In this document: positions 27,431-35,541 of the stretch, one piece after another
Numbering within the stretch: the first letter of the stretch is position 1
Layout of the letters: the number at the start of each line of letters is the position of its first letter
Assembly (NCBI RefSeq): GCF_014062345.1
Contig: NZ_JACGLS010000001.1
Location: 971,047 to 1,035,046, forward strand
Source of the DNA: Tenacibaculum pelagium
GTDB lineage: Bacteria; Bacteroidota; Bacteroidia; Flavobacteriales; Flavobacteriaceae
DNA: 64,000 bases
Direction of reading: 5' to 3'
Translations under genes and position numbers: made by a program
Notes under the pieces: model-generated
The model's database searches: none
What the model saw: only the letters and a program-made list of their open reading frames with translations
Told to the model about the DNA's origin: nothing

Positions 27431-27438
27431 TACATTTG
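27431..27438 (+). promoter_or_regulatory. -7 element of accD
   Basis: TACATTTG matches TAnnTTTG 65 bases before the accD ATG. The -33 element is unclear. Confidence 0.5.
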
Positions 27439-27503
27439 TAGCCGACTCTTTTTTCATTATATTTAGAGTTAATTACAAACAAACAACAAAACATAAACTA
27501 ACT

Positions 27504-28361
27504 ATGGCTTGGTTTAAGCGTAAAGACAAAGGGATTCAAACCCCAACCGAAGAAAAGAAAGACACTCCTAAAGGCTTGTGGTATAAAACCCCAAGTGGAA
27601 AAATAATTGATACAGACGAATTAAAAAAGAATTTATACGTAAGTCCAGAAGACGGATATCACGTACGTATAGGTAGTAATGAATATTTTGAATTATTTTT
27701 TGATGATAATAAATTCGAAGAATTAAATTCAAAATTAACTGCCAAAGATCCTTTAAAGTTCGAGGATACTAAAAAATATCCAGATCGTTTAAAAGCTGCA
27801 CAAAAGAAAACAGGATTAAAAGATGCTGTTCGTACTGCTGTTGGTAAATCTCAAGGAAAAGATATTGTTATCGCTTCTATGGATTTTGCTTTTATCGGAG
27901 GATCAATGGGCTCTGTAGTAGGAGAAAAAATAGCAAGAGCTATTGATTATGCGATTCAACATCAATTACCATTTTTAATGATTTCTAAATCAGGTGGTGC
28001 TCGTATGATGGAAGCTTCATTATCATTAATGCAGTTAGTAAAAACATCTGCAAAATTAGCGCAGTTAGCTGACGCTAAAATCCCATACATTTCATTATGT
28101 ACTGATCCAACAACTGGAGGAACAACTGCTTCATTTGCAATGTTAGGTGATATTAATATTGCTGAACCAAATGCATTAATTGCTTTTGCTGGTCCTCGTG
28201 TTGTTAAAGATACAACTGGTAAAGAATTACCAGAAGGTTTCCAACGTTCTGAGTTTGTTTTAGAACACGGATTCTTAGATGGTATTTACGAACGTAAAAA
28301 CTTAAAAAAACAAGTAAACTTATACATTGATTTAATTCAAAATCAACCTGTAAGAGCATAA
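27504..28361 (+). CDS. accD: Acetyl-CoA carboxylase carboxyltransferase beta subunit, without zinc-ribbon cysteines
   Basis: With AccA it transfers the carboxyl group from biotin to acetyl-CoA, giving malonyl-CoA for fatty acid synthesis. The 285 residues include the crotonase-like core ([43 protein letters not shown]). In the usual N-terminal four-cysteine zinc ribbon every ligand is replaced: Thr29 and Gly32 stand in KTPSGK where KCxxCG is expected, and Ser47 and Asp50 in VSPEDG where VCPxCx is expected. The only cysteine in the protein is in SLCTDP. The gene is otherwise intact. Confidence 0.96.
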   Translation: MAWFKRKDKGIQTPTEEKKDTPKGLWYKTPSGKIIDTDELKKNLYVSPEDGYHVRIGSNEYFELFFDDNKFEELNSKLTAKDPLKFEDTKKYPDRLKAAQKKTGLKDAVRTAVGKSQGKDIVIASMDFAFIGGSMGSVVGEKIARAIDYAIQHQLPFLMISKSGGARMMEASLSLMQLVKTSAKLAQLADAKIPYISLCTDPTTGGTTASFAMLGDINIAEPNALIAFAGPRVVKDTTGKELPEGFQRSEFVLEHGFLDGIYERKNLKKQVNLYIDLIQNQPVRA

Positions 28362-28367
28362 AACTTA

Positions 28368-28391
28368 AAACCAGCAAATTGCTGGTTTTTT
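28368..28391 (+). terminator. Terminator of accD
   Basis: AAACCAGCAA (28368-28377) pairs with TTGCTGGTTT (28379-28388), followed by T residues. Confidence 0.85.
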
Positions 28392-28428
28392 TATGCATTC
28401 TTCTTTTTACCAATCTAAAAAATAATTG

Positions 28429-28436
28429 TACATTTG
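28429..28436 (+). promoter_or_regulatory. -7 element of rpsO
   Basis: TACATTTG matches TAnnTTTG 53 bases before the rpsO ATG. Confidence 0.5.
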
Positions 28437-28489
28437 CTGCTTCAATGTAAAAGCATTGTGTACATTAAAATCATTTAAACAATATTGGT

Positions 28490-28759
28490 ATGTATTTAAC
28501 TAAAGAAGTAAAAGAAGAAATCTTCGCTAAACACGGTAAAGGAGCGAACGATACTGGTTCTGCAGAAGGTCAAATCGCGTTATTCACGCACAGAATTAAC
28601 CATTTAACTGAGCACTTAAAGCAAAATCGTAAAGATTACAACACTGAGCGTTCATTAGTAATGATGGTAGGTAAGCGTAGAAGCTTGTTAGATTACTTAA
28701 AGAAAAAAGAAATCAACAGATATCGTGCGATTATTAAAGAATTAGGAATTAGAAAATAA
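28490..28759 (+). CDS. rpsO: 30S ribosomal protein S15
   Basis: An 89-residue primary binder of 16S rRNA in the 30S platform. The family sequence is clear: KHGKGANDTGSAEGQIALFT, then HLKQNRKDYNTERSLVMMVG and RRSLLDYLKK. It is followed by a terminator and then pnp, the same rpsO-pnp order found in many bacteria. Confidence 0.98.
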   Translation: MYLTKEVKEEIFAKHGKGANDTGSAEGQIALFTHRINHLTEHLKQNRKDYNTERSLVMMVGKRRSLLDYLKKKEINRYRAIIKELGIRK

Positions 28760-28771
28760 TTTCTTTCAAAA

Positions 28772-28799
28772 AGAGGCTCTATAAACGTGCCTCTTTTTT
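28772..28799 (+). terminator. Terminator between rpsO and pnp
   Basis: AGAGGC (28772-28777) pairs with GCCTCT (28789-28794) around an 11-base loop, followed by TTTTTT. The short stem suggests partial read-through is possible. Confidence 0.7.
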
Positions 28800-28851
28800 A
28801 TTTTACAAAGAATTCATTTCTGACTAACAAACAGAAATTTATATAAAAATT

Positions 28852-28876
28852 CCAAAATTGCCAACAACAATTTTGG
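28852..28876 (+). promoter_or_regulatory. 9-bp perfect inverted repeat upstream of pnp
   Basis: CCAAAATTG (28852-28860) and CAATTTTGG (28868-28876) are exact complements around a 7-base loop, 63 bp before the pnp start. The downstream stretch to 28917 is a purine/CA-rich run (repeated CAACAA) with little folding potential. It could be an mRNA hairpin for autocontrol, or a protein-binding site. Confidence 0.5.
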
Positions 28877-28939
28877 TTTTCCATTGGAGACACAACAACA
28901 CAACAACAACAAACAAGTTAAAATTTAGAATTAAAATTT

Positions 28940-31183
28940 ATGATTCCAAAAGTATTTAAAGAGGTCATAGACCTTGGAGATGGAAGAACCATCTCGTTAG
29001 AAACCGGTAAATTAGCAAAGCAAGCACACGGTTCGGTTGTTGTTCAGATGGGAAAGGCAATGTTGTTATGTACAGTTGTATCTAACTACAAACAATCTGA
29101 TGTAGATTTTTTACCATTAACAGTAGATTATAGAGAAAAATTTGCTGCTGCAGGAAAATATCCTGGAGGATTCTTTAAAAGAGAAGCAAGACCAAGTGAT
29201 GGAGAAGTATTAACAATGCGTTTAGTAGACCGCGTTTTACGTCCATTATTTCCAAAAGATTATCACGCAGAAACTCAGGTGATGATTCAATTAATGTCTC
29301 ATGATGATGATGTTATGCCAGATGCATTAGCAGGTTTAGCAGCTTCAACTGTGATTCAATTATCTGATATTCCTTTCGAAACTCCTATTTCAGAAGTACG
29401 TGTTGCACGTATAAATGGAGAATTCGTAATCAACCCAAATAGAACTCAATTAGCAGATGCTGATTTAGACATGATGATTGGTGCTTCTGCAGATTCAGTA
29501 ATGATGGTAGAAGGAGAAATGGATGAAGTTTCTGAAGAAGAGATGGCAGATGCAATTAAATTTGCACACGAGGCTATTAAAGTACAATGTGCTGCGCAAG
29601 TTCGCTTAGCAGAGGCTGTTGGAAAGAAAGAAACTCGTGAATACGAACCAGAAAGAGAAGATGAAGATTTAGCAAAAAGAATTCATGATGCTGCTTATCA
29701 AAAGTGTTATGATATCGCTAAACAAGGAACTTCTAAAAAAGAACGTTCTACTGCTTTTGCAGAAGTAAAAGAAGAAATCGTTGCTTCATTTACTGAAGAA
29801 GAAATTGCTGATTTTGGTGGTTTAATTGGAAAATATTTCAACAAAGCTCAAAAAACTGCTGTTCGTGAATTAACATTAGCAGAAGGTTTACGTTTAGACG
29901 GGCGTAAAACTACAGATATTAGACCAATTTGGTGTGAGGTAGATTACTTACCATCAACACATGGTTCGTCAATCTTTACTCGTGGAGAAACTCAAGCATT
30001 AGCAACAGTTACTTTAGGAACTTCAAGAGAGGCAAATCAAATAGATATGCCAACATATTCTGGCGAAGAAACTTTCTACTTACATTATAACTTCCCTCCT
30101 TTTTGTACAGGTGAAGCTAGACCGTTAAGAGGAACATCTCGTAGAGAAGTTGGTCACGGTAACTTAGCACAACGTGCTTTAAAAGGAATGATTCCTGATG
30201 ATTGTCCTTACACGGTAAGAGTTGTATCTGAAGTTTTAGAATCTAACGGTTCTTCTTCTATGGCTACAGTTTGTTCTGGTACAATGGCATTAATGGATGC
30301 TGGGGTTCAATTAAAAAAGCCTGTTTCTGGTATTGCTATGGGATTAATTTCTGATGGTGATCGTTATGCAGTTTTATCTGATATTTTAGGTGATGAAGAT
30401 CACTTAGGAGATATGGACTTTAAAGTAACAGGAACTGCTGATGGTATTACTGCTTGTCAGATGGATATTAAAGTAAAAGGATTATCATACGAGATTTTAG
30501 TAAATGCTTTAAAGCAAGCTCGTGATGGTCGTTTACATATCTTAGAAAAGTTAACAGATACTATTGAAACTCCTAATGCTGAAGTAAAAGCTCACGCTCC
30601 AAAAATGATTAACCGTAGAATTCCTAACGAATTAATCGGTGCATTTATTGGTCCTGGAGGTAAACATATCCAAGAATTACAGAAAGAAACAGAAACTACA
30701 ATTGTAATTACTGAAGATCCTGTAACTGAAGAAGGAATCATTGAGATTTTAGGAACAAATCCTGAAGGAATTGAAGCTGTAATTTCACGTATCGAATCTA
30801 TGATGTTTAAGCCACAAGTTGGTAGCGCTTATGAAGTGAAAGTAATTAAAATGTTAGATTTTGGTGCTGTAGTAGAATACATGGAAGCTCCAGGAAACGA
30901 AGTTTTATTACACGTTAGCGAATTAGCTTGGGAACGTACAGAAAACGTTTCAGATGTAGTTAAAATGGGAGATGTATTTGATGTAAAATACTTCGGATTA
31001 GATCCTAGAACTCGTAAAGAAAAAGTTTCTCGTAAAGCTTTACTACCTAAACCAGAAGGTTATGTAGCTAGACCACCTAGAGACAACAAAAACGGTAGAG
31101 ATAATAATAGAGGAAGAGATAATCGCGGACGTGACAATCGTCGTGACGATAGAAAACCTAGACAAGAAAAGAAAGAATCATAA
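28940..31183 (+). CDS. pnp: Polynucleotide phosphorylase
   Basis: 3'-to-5' phosphorolytic exoribonuclease of the RNA degradation machinery. The 747 residues comprise two RNase PH-like domains (about 1-230 and 310-545) around a helical domain, then a KH domain ([22 protein letters not shown]) and an S1 domain (about 625-695). The C-terminal 45 residues are a highly charged RG/RD/NR-rich tail (repeats of GRDN and RGRD), probably disordered and RNA-binding. The PNPase core is slightly longer than the E. coli enzyme (711) because of that tail. Confidence 0.98.
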   Translation: MIPKVFKEVIDLGDGRTISLETGKLAKQAHGSVVVQMGKAMLLCTVVSNYKQSDVDFLPLTVDYREKFAAAGKYPGGFFKREARPSDGEVLTMRLVDRVLRPLFPKDYHAETQVMIQLMSHDDDVMPDALAGLAASTVIQLSDIPFETPISEVRVARINGEFVINPNRTQLADADLDMMIGASADSVMMVEGEMDEVSEEEMADAIKFAHEAIKVQCAAQVRLAEAVGKKETREYEPEREDEDLAKRIHDAAYQKCYDIAKQGTSKKERSTAFAEVKEEIVASFTEEEIADFGGLIGKYFNKAQKTAVRELTLAEGLRLDGRKTTDIRPIWCEVDYLPSTHGSSIFTRGETQALATVTLGTSREANQIDMPTYSGEETFYLHYNFPPFCTGEARPLRGTSRREVGHGNLAQRALKGMIPDDCPYTVRVVSEVLESNGSSSMATVCSGTMALMDAGVQLKKPVSGIAMGLISDGDRYAVLSDILGDEDHLGDMDFKVTGTADGITACQMDIKVKGLSYEILVNALKQARDGRLHILEKLTDTIETPNAEVKAHAPKMINRRIPNELIGAFIGPGGKHIQELQKETETTIVITEDPVTEEGIIEILGTNPEGIEAVISRIESMMFKPQVGSAYEVKVIKMLDFGAVVEYMEAPGNEVLLHVSELAWERTENVSDVVKMGDVFDVKYFGLDPRTRKEKVSRKALLPKPEGYVARPPRDNKNGRDNNRGRDNRGRDNRRDDRKPRQEKKES

Positions 31184-31205
31184 AAATTCTTTTTTATAAT
31201 AATTC

Positions 31206-31238
31206 AAAAAGGCAACCATAAATGGTTGCCTTTTTTTT
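31206..31238 (+). terminator. Terminator of pnp
   Basis: AAAAAGGCAACCAT (31206-31219) pairs with ATGGTTGCCTTTTT (31222-31235), followed by further T residues. Confidence 0.9.
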
Positions 31239-31565
31239 GATTAAAATTCTAGTGTTAACATCATTCTTTTTCACGAAAGAAATAAACCTTAATCTTTTTA
31301 ACTAATTTTTCATATATAAAACAGCTAATGATTGCTAAACCCTACTAAAAAAAAGAAAAAGGTTGCTATAAATAGCAACCTTTTAAGAGTCATCCTTTTT
31401 GATCATTCCCCAATAATCTTAAAAAATCTTTACTCTGCGTAAGAAATTCTATATAGAAACAAGTAATTTAAAAATCACCCTACCTTTTATTTTAAATTTT
31501 TTAAAAATAAAAATCTTATTTACTCCTAAAGTTATTCAAGTTTTATTTTTCTTTGCAATCTACAG
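31239..31565. other. Gene-free stretch between pnp and folK
   Basis: No full gene is visible in these 327 bp. They hold the second hairpin at 31357-31384 and, on the minus strand, a short open stretch (31390-31467) ending in FLTQSKDFLRLLGNDQKG and TGA directly before that hairpin, without a start codon. No clear TAnnTTTG element was found for folK. Confidence 0.5.
31357..31384 (-). terminator. Hairpin with a minus-strand T tract
   Basis: AAAAGGTTGCTAT (31357-31369) pairs with ATAGCAACCTTTT (31372-31384). On the minus strand it is followed by TTTT, C and eight T, the stronger tract, so it looks like a minus-strand terminator although no minus-strand gene lies upstream. Confidence 0.55.
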
Positions 31566-32696
31566 ATGAAAATACAACGAATTACATACTTATCATTAGG
31601 CACAAATCAAGGTAACAAGTTAGAAAACCTACAAGAAGCTATTAATTTAGTTGCTGAGAAAATAGGTTCAATACAAAAAGTAGCTTCTATTTATGAAACT
31701 TCATCTTGGGGTTTTGATAGCAATGACTTTTATAACACTTGCATTAAAGTTTCTACATATCTACCACCTGAGAATTTAATAAAAACTATACTTTCTATTG
31801 AAGATGAACTTGGTAGAGTTAGAGAGGATAAAGAAGGTTATTCTGATAGACTTATTGATATTGACATCTTATTGTTTGACGATGAAATTATATTTTCTAA
31901 AAACTTAATTGTTCCCCACCCTAGAATGCTAGAGCGTAAATTCGCATTAACTCCTCTGGTAGAAATTGCTAGAAACACAATTCATCCGATAGAAAAAAAG
32001 CATTTATATATCTGTTTAGAAAACTGTTCAGATACTTCGGAAATTACAGTTATTGAAGAAAAACTAAAAAGACCGATTCCGATTACTGAAAAGTACAACT
32101 ACATCGCTATTGAAGGAAATATTGGAGCCGGAAAAACATCGTTAGCGAATATGATGTCTGATGAGTTTAATGCTAAAATTGTATTAGAACGCTTTGCTGA
32201 TAATCCTTTTTTACCAAAGTTTTATGACGACAACGAGCGTTACGCTTTTCCGTTAGAAATGAGTTTCTTGGCTGATCGCTATCAACAATTAACAGATGAT
32301 TTAGCGCAATTTGATTTATTTAAAAACTTTATTGTTTCTGATTACTATATTTTTAAATCATTAATTTTTGCTCAGGTAACTTTACAAGCAGACGAATACA
32401 AGCTATATCGTAAGATGTTTGATTTAATGTATAAAGAAATTACAAAGCCTGATTTGTATGTATACCTATATCAAAATACCGATAGATTATTACAGAACAT
32501 AAAAAAGCGTGGGCGAGACTACGAGCAAAATATTGAAGCTAGTTACTTACAAAAAATTCATGATGGGTATAGTAACTTCATTAAAACCCAACCTGATTTA
32601 AATATTTTAATCATTGATGTTTCTGAACTTGATTTTGTAAACAGACCAGAAGATTATCAATTTATAATTAATAAAATAAAAAATCATCCTAAATAA
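31566..32696 (+). CDS. folK: Fused HPPK (FolK) and deoxynucleoside kinase
   Basis: A 376-residue two-domain protein. Residues about 1-160 are 6-hydroxymethyl-7,8-dihydropterin pyrophosphokinase of folate synthesis, with LSLGTNQGNK, GRVREDKEGYSDRLIDIDIL (motif at about 94-101) and PHPRMLERKFALTPL. Residues about 175-376 are a deoxynucleoside kinase with P-loop GNIGAGKTS (184-192), ERFADNPFLPKFY, VSDYYIFKSLIFA and RGRDYEQNI. The frame is continuous, so this is a genuine fusion and not two genes. The kinase half is paralogous to the gene at 22308-22922. Confidence 0.95.
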   Translation: MKIQRITYLSLGTNQGNKLENLQEAINLVAEKIGSIQKVASIYETSSWGFDSNDFYNTCIKVSTYLPPENLIKTILSIEDELGRVREDKEGYSDRLIDIDILLFDDEIIFSKNLIVPHPRMLERKFALTPLVEIARNTIHPIEKKHLYICLENCSDTSEITVIEEKLKRPIPITEKYNYIAIEGNIGAGKTSLANMMSDEFNAKIVLERFADNPFLPKFYDDNERYAFPLEMSFLADRYQQLTDDLAQFDLFKNFIVSDYYIFKSLIFAQVTLQADEYKLYRKMFDLMYKEITKPDLYVYLYQNTDRLLQNIKKRGRDYEQNIEASYLQKIHDGYSNFIKTQPDLNILIIDVSELDFVNRPEDYQFIINKIKNHPK

Positions 32697-32726
32697 AAAA
32701 GAGCAGCTTCAAAGCTGCTCTTTTTT
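32695..32726. terminator. Bidirectional terminator after folK and the gldC-distal gene
   Basis: AAAAAAGAGCAGCTT (32695-32709) pairs with AAGCTGCTCTTTTTT (32712-32726). Convergent genes end on both sides. Confidence 0.9.
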
Positions 32727-33141
32727 ATTTCTTTACTAAAGAACTTTCTCGTAAATATTTTAATTCATCGTCAATCAAAATCACTCTTTTATTTCTATAA
32801 TAATAAACAGAGTCTGACCCTTTATTTTTAATAATTGAATCTCCAATTTTCAGTCTATCATAGATACTAGGTAAGACACTTCTTTCGTAATTAGAATTTA
32901 ATGTTATAATTCTAGGAGTTCTATGAGTTGGCTCTCCGAATAATTTATCTATTTTCTTACTTATAATAATTCCTGAATATGAAACTTCTTTAGCTTGAAA
33001 ATAAATTCTCTTTTTATATTTTAAAGAATCTGTTTTATAGGATAAAGCAATTACAGTAATTATTAAAATAGGCATTAAAACTACCCATAATTTTTTTTCA
33101 ATAATTTTATCTTGCTTTTCTACTTCTTCTTCAGAATACAT
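32725..33141 (-). CDS. Hypothetical single-pass membrane protein
   Basis: A 138-residue protein I do not recognise. A charged N-terminus (about 1-17) is followed by one membrane helix (about 18-38; LWVVLMPILIITVIAL). The C-terminal domain is rich in Lys, Tyr and Ser, which suggests a type II membrane protein with an exposed C-terminal part. Its start codon overlaps the gldC stop by one base (TAATG), so it is in the gldB-gldC transcript and may be related to gliding. No family assignment. Confidence 0.75.
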   Translation of the reverse strand: MYSEEEVEKQDKIIEKKLWVVLMPILIITVIALSYKTDSLKYKKRIYFQAKEVSYSGIIISKKIDKLFGEPTHRTPRIITLNSNYERSVLPSIYDRLKIGDSIIKNKGSDSVYYYRNKRVILIDDELKYLRESSLVKK

Positions 33142-33479
33142 TATTTTTTTACTAATTCTAGTTTCTCTGCAAAATAATCACAAAAATCGCGCATTGTTGC
33201 ACTCATTTTTTCATCATTTGTTGCTCTTTGAAAAGAACCAGCCATTGATACTAATGTTTGATGAAAGAATTGTTTCATCTCATCAACCGGCATATCTTTT
33301 GTCCATAGATCCATACGTAATGTATCTTTCTTTTTATGGTCCCAAACTGATAACATTATTGCTTTAGAAGCTTCGTCTTTAATTCCACCATCTTCAGCAT
33401 TCCAAGAAATTTCTTCAGGAATTTTATTTTCGTCTAATCCTACAGTAAATGTAATTTTTGATGTATGCTCTACCGCCAT
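33141..33479 (-). CDS. gldC: Gliding motility protein GldC
   Basis: A 112-residue accessory protein of flavobacterial gliding motility. The sequence (KITFTVGLDENKIPEEISWNA, then FFHQTLVSMAGSFQRAT) is typical of GldC. No signal peptide is present, so it is cytosolic. It begins at the last base of the gldB stop. In model gliders GldC supports GldB function and is not strictly essential. Confidence 0.95.
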   Translation of the reverse strand: MAVEHTSKITFTVGLDENKIPEEISWNAEDGGIKDEASKAIMLSVWDHKKKDTLRMDLWTKDMPVDEMKQFFHQTLVSMAGSFQRATNDEKMSATMRDFCDYFAEKLELVKK

Positions 33480-34441
33480 TATTTTTTGGGTTTATATCTT
33501 GATTTTTTGAAGATTTCCTCTTCGCTTGTTCGTAATAATTCGTGCAAAGATACATCATTCTTTTGCATATACGAACGTACAATTTGCCATCCAACCCACT
33601 CACCAATTCGTCCAGGAGATTGATTATCTTGATCTAAATAAAATTTTGAAAAAGGAGCGATATCTAAAAACCGTTTATCTAACTCTTTATTGGTGCTATA
33701 CAAATAATCTTTACTTATAAAGTGTTTCCAAATTTGCTCTTCATTATCTTTTGCCCAATTAAATTTAACGTCAGAAAATCCTATTTTTTCTTTATCAGAC
33801 ACAGTAGGCAAATAAGCATCTAACACATACATCTTTTTGCCTTTATAAATCATTTTATCAATAAAACTTCTTGCTATACTAGGTATAACTTGAGTATTAA
33901 CAATTGTTTTAGCAACATCTACAACAATGTGTTCTTTCTCATTATTCTGTTTAACATATGCTGGGTAATCATTATAAAATTCGTGTTTCTTACCTAAATA
34001 TGCATCTAAAGAAATCAACAGTAAACTATCAGCATATACAATTCTATTATCATAATCAATATTTGTTAGCATTGTTATTACTCTAGGATTTTTAAACTTT
34101 GGATTGTAATATTTTATATGTTTAAAAAGTGAATTAATTTCTGATGCTAAAACACTAACATCTTTGTATACTTTTTGAGTTTCGTTAAATAACTCACGTT
34201 CATCTTTATTATTTATCTTATTAATCCAAACACTATCTGGTTGGTTTGGAAATAAAACAGGATATTTCTTTTTAACTTTCTCTAGACCTTCTTCTGATGT
34301 TGTATAAAAATCAACGTCGAACCTATCAATATTTACATCAGACTGAATACTAGATACATCAACTTTTAAAGCAGATTCTTTTTCATTTTTACAAGAAACT
34401 AATACGGAAACTAAAACACAAAGTGCTAAAATTTTTCTCAT
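33479..34441 (-). CDS. gldB: Gliding motility lipoprotein GldB
   Basis: A 320-residue lipoprotein required for gliding in Flavobacterium. I start at ATG 34441, which places the lipobox LVSC with Cys17 after a regular signal peptide; the in-frame ATG at 34465 would add eight residues in front of it. Internal segments such as SARSFIDKMIYKGKKMY-like (IARSFIDKMIYKGKKM) and RIGEWVGWQIVRSYM match the family. It is translationally coupled to gldC and divergent from nadE. Confidence 0.94.
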   Translation of the reverse strand: MRKILALCVLVSVLVSCKNEKESALKVDVSSIQSDVNIDRFDVDFYTTSEEGLEKVKKKYPVLFPNQPDSVWINKINNKDERELFNETQKVYKDVSVLASEINSLFKHIKYYNPKFKNPRVITMLTNIDYDNRIVYADSLLLISLDAYLGKKHEFYNDYPAYVKQNNEKEHIVVDVAKTIVNTQVIPSIARSFIDKMIYKGKKMYVLDAYLPTVSDKEKIGFSDVKFNWAKDNEEQIWKHFISKDYLYSTNKELDKRFLDIAPFSKFYLDQDNQSPGRIGEWVGWQIVRSYMQKNDVSLHELLRTSEEEIFKKSRYKPKK

Positions 34442-34535
34442 GAACTTTAGTATATTTACATTCAAAATTACAACGTCGAAATTACTAAAATAGTTTATAT
34501 CAATTAGATATTAACACCTATAAATCTTACTAATT

Positions 34536-35324
34536 ATGAATACTCCTAAAGTTGCAGAACACATTGTACAATGGTTAAAAGACTATGCTATGAATGCTAA
34601 AGTAAATGGTTTTGTGGTAGGTGTTTCTGGTGGAATTGATAGTGCTGTCACTTCAACACTATGTGCTAAAACTGGCTTACCTACTTTATGTGTTGAATTA
34701 CCAATTCATCAGGCAGCTAGTCAAGTAAACAGAGCCAATGAACATATTAAACAATTAAGAGAGCGATTTAGTAATGTGAGTGAAGTAGAGGTAAATTTAA
34801 CTTCAACTTTCGAAGATTTTAAAAATGTAGTTCCAGAAGTGGAAGACTCACCTAAGACTGCTTTAGCATTAGCAAACACAAGAGCTCGTTTACGAATGAC
34901 TACCCTATATTATTTTGCTGGATTACAAGGCTTATTAGTAGCCGGTACTGGAAATAAAGTAGAGGATTTTGGAGTTGGTTTTTATACTAAATACGGTGAT
35001 GGTGGTGTTGATTTAAGTCCTATTGCAGATTTAGTAAAATCCGAAGTATTTGCTCTTGGTGAGTATTTAGAAGTTCCAAAATCCATCCAAAAAGCACAAC
35101 CAACTGATGGTTTATTTGGTGATAGTAGAACTGATGAAGATCAAATAGGTGCTTCTTATGATGAGCTAGAGTGGGCTATGGTTATGCAAGACCAAGGAAA
35201 ATCTAATGATGATTTTTCTGGTAGAGAACTAGATGTATTTAAAATATACTCACATCTTAACCGAATTAATCAGCATAAAATGAATCCAATTCCTGTTTGT
35301 GAAATTCCTGGTGAGTTAAAGTAA
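34536..35324 (+). CDS. nadE: Ammonia-dependent NAD synthetase
   Basis: Converts deamido-NAD to NAD using ATP and ammonia. It has 262 residues with the PP-loop SGGIDS at 31-36, ANTRARLRMTTLYYFA, GTGNKVEDFGVGFYTKYGDGG and KAQPTDGLFGD. The N-terminal glutaminase (nitrilase) domain of the larger NadE type is absent. It stands alone, divergent from gldB, and its 3' end overlaps a possible small minus-strand gene. Confidence 0.96.
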   Translation: MNTPKVAEHIVQWLKDYAMNAKVNGFVVGVSGGIDSAVTSTLCAKTGLPTLCVELPIHQAASQVNRANEHIKQLRERFSNVSEVEVNLTSTFEDFKNVVPEVEDSPKTALALANTRARLRMTTLYYFAGLQGLLVAGTGNKVEDFGVGFYTKYGDGGVDLSPIADLVKSEVFALGEYLEVPKSIQKAQPTDGLFGDSRTDEDQIGASYDELEWAMVMQDQGKSNDDFSGRELDVFKIYSHLNRINQHKMNPIPVCEIPGELK

Positions 35325-35447
35325 ATTAACAGACATCATTTGTCTCTTAATTTTCTGGTAAGCACGCTTCTTATGTCCGTTTGTAATATTAATAGGTAGC
35401 AATATAAGTAGCCTAAATAGCTCTAAGATTTGTAGCATTTTTTTCAT
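35316..35447 (-). CDS. Possible small protein of 43 residues
   Basis: An open frame on the minus strand from ATG 35447 to TAA 35316, overlapping the end of nadE by nine bases. It starts MKKMLQILELFRLLILLPIN and continues with a strongly basic C-terminal half (GHKKRAYQKIKRQ). A hydrophobic N-terminal helix followed by a cationic tail would suit a small membrane-associated peptide. A 1-mismatch -7 element (TAACTTAG) lies upstream. It is 94 bp downstream of dnaG on the same strand. Nothing recognised; it may be chance. Confidence 0.35.
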   Translation of the reverse strand: MKKMLQILELFRLLILLPINITNGHKKRAYQKIKRQMMSVNLL

Positions 35448-35541
35448 AACTCACTGTTTTTCTTTCTTTTTCGGACACCTAAGTTACAAAAAAGTCACGA
35501 GATATATGAAAAACTATTAGTTATTTTACAATTCAATAATA

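Noticed and set aside
27504..28361. Sequencing error or pseudogene explanation for the missing AccD cysteines
   Set aside because: The frame is intact and the four substitutions are separate codon changes in well-conserved surroundings; DnaG shows the same pattern independently.
31390..31413. Seven-codon frame (MIKKDDS) on the minus strand
   Set aside because: Too short to support as a gene; reported only as part of the region with the minus-strand hairpin.
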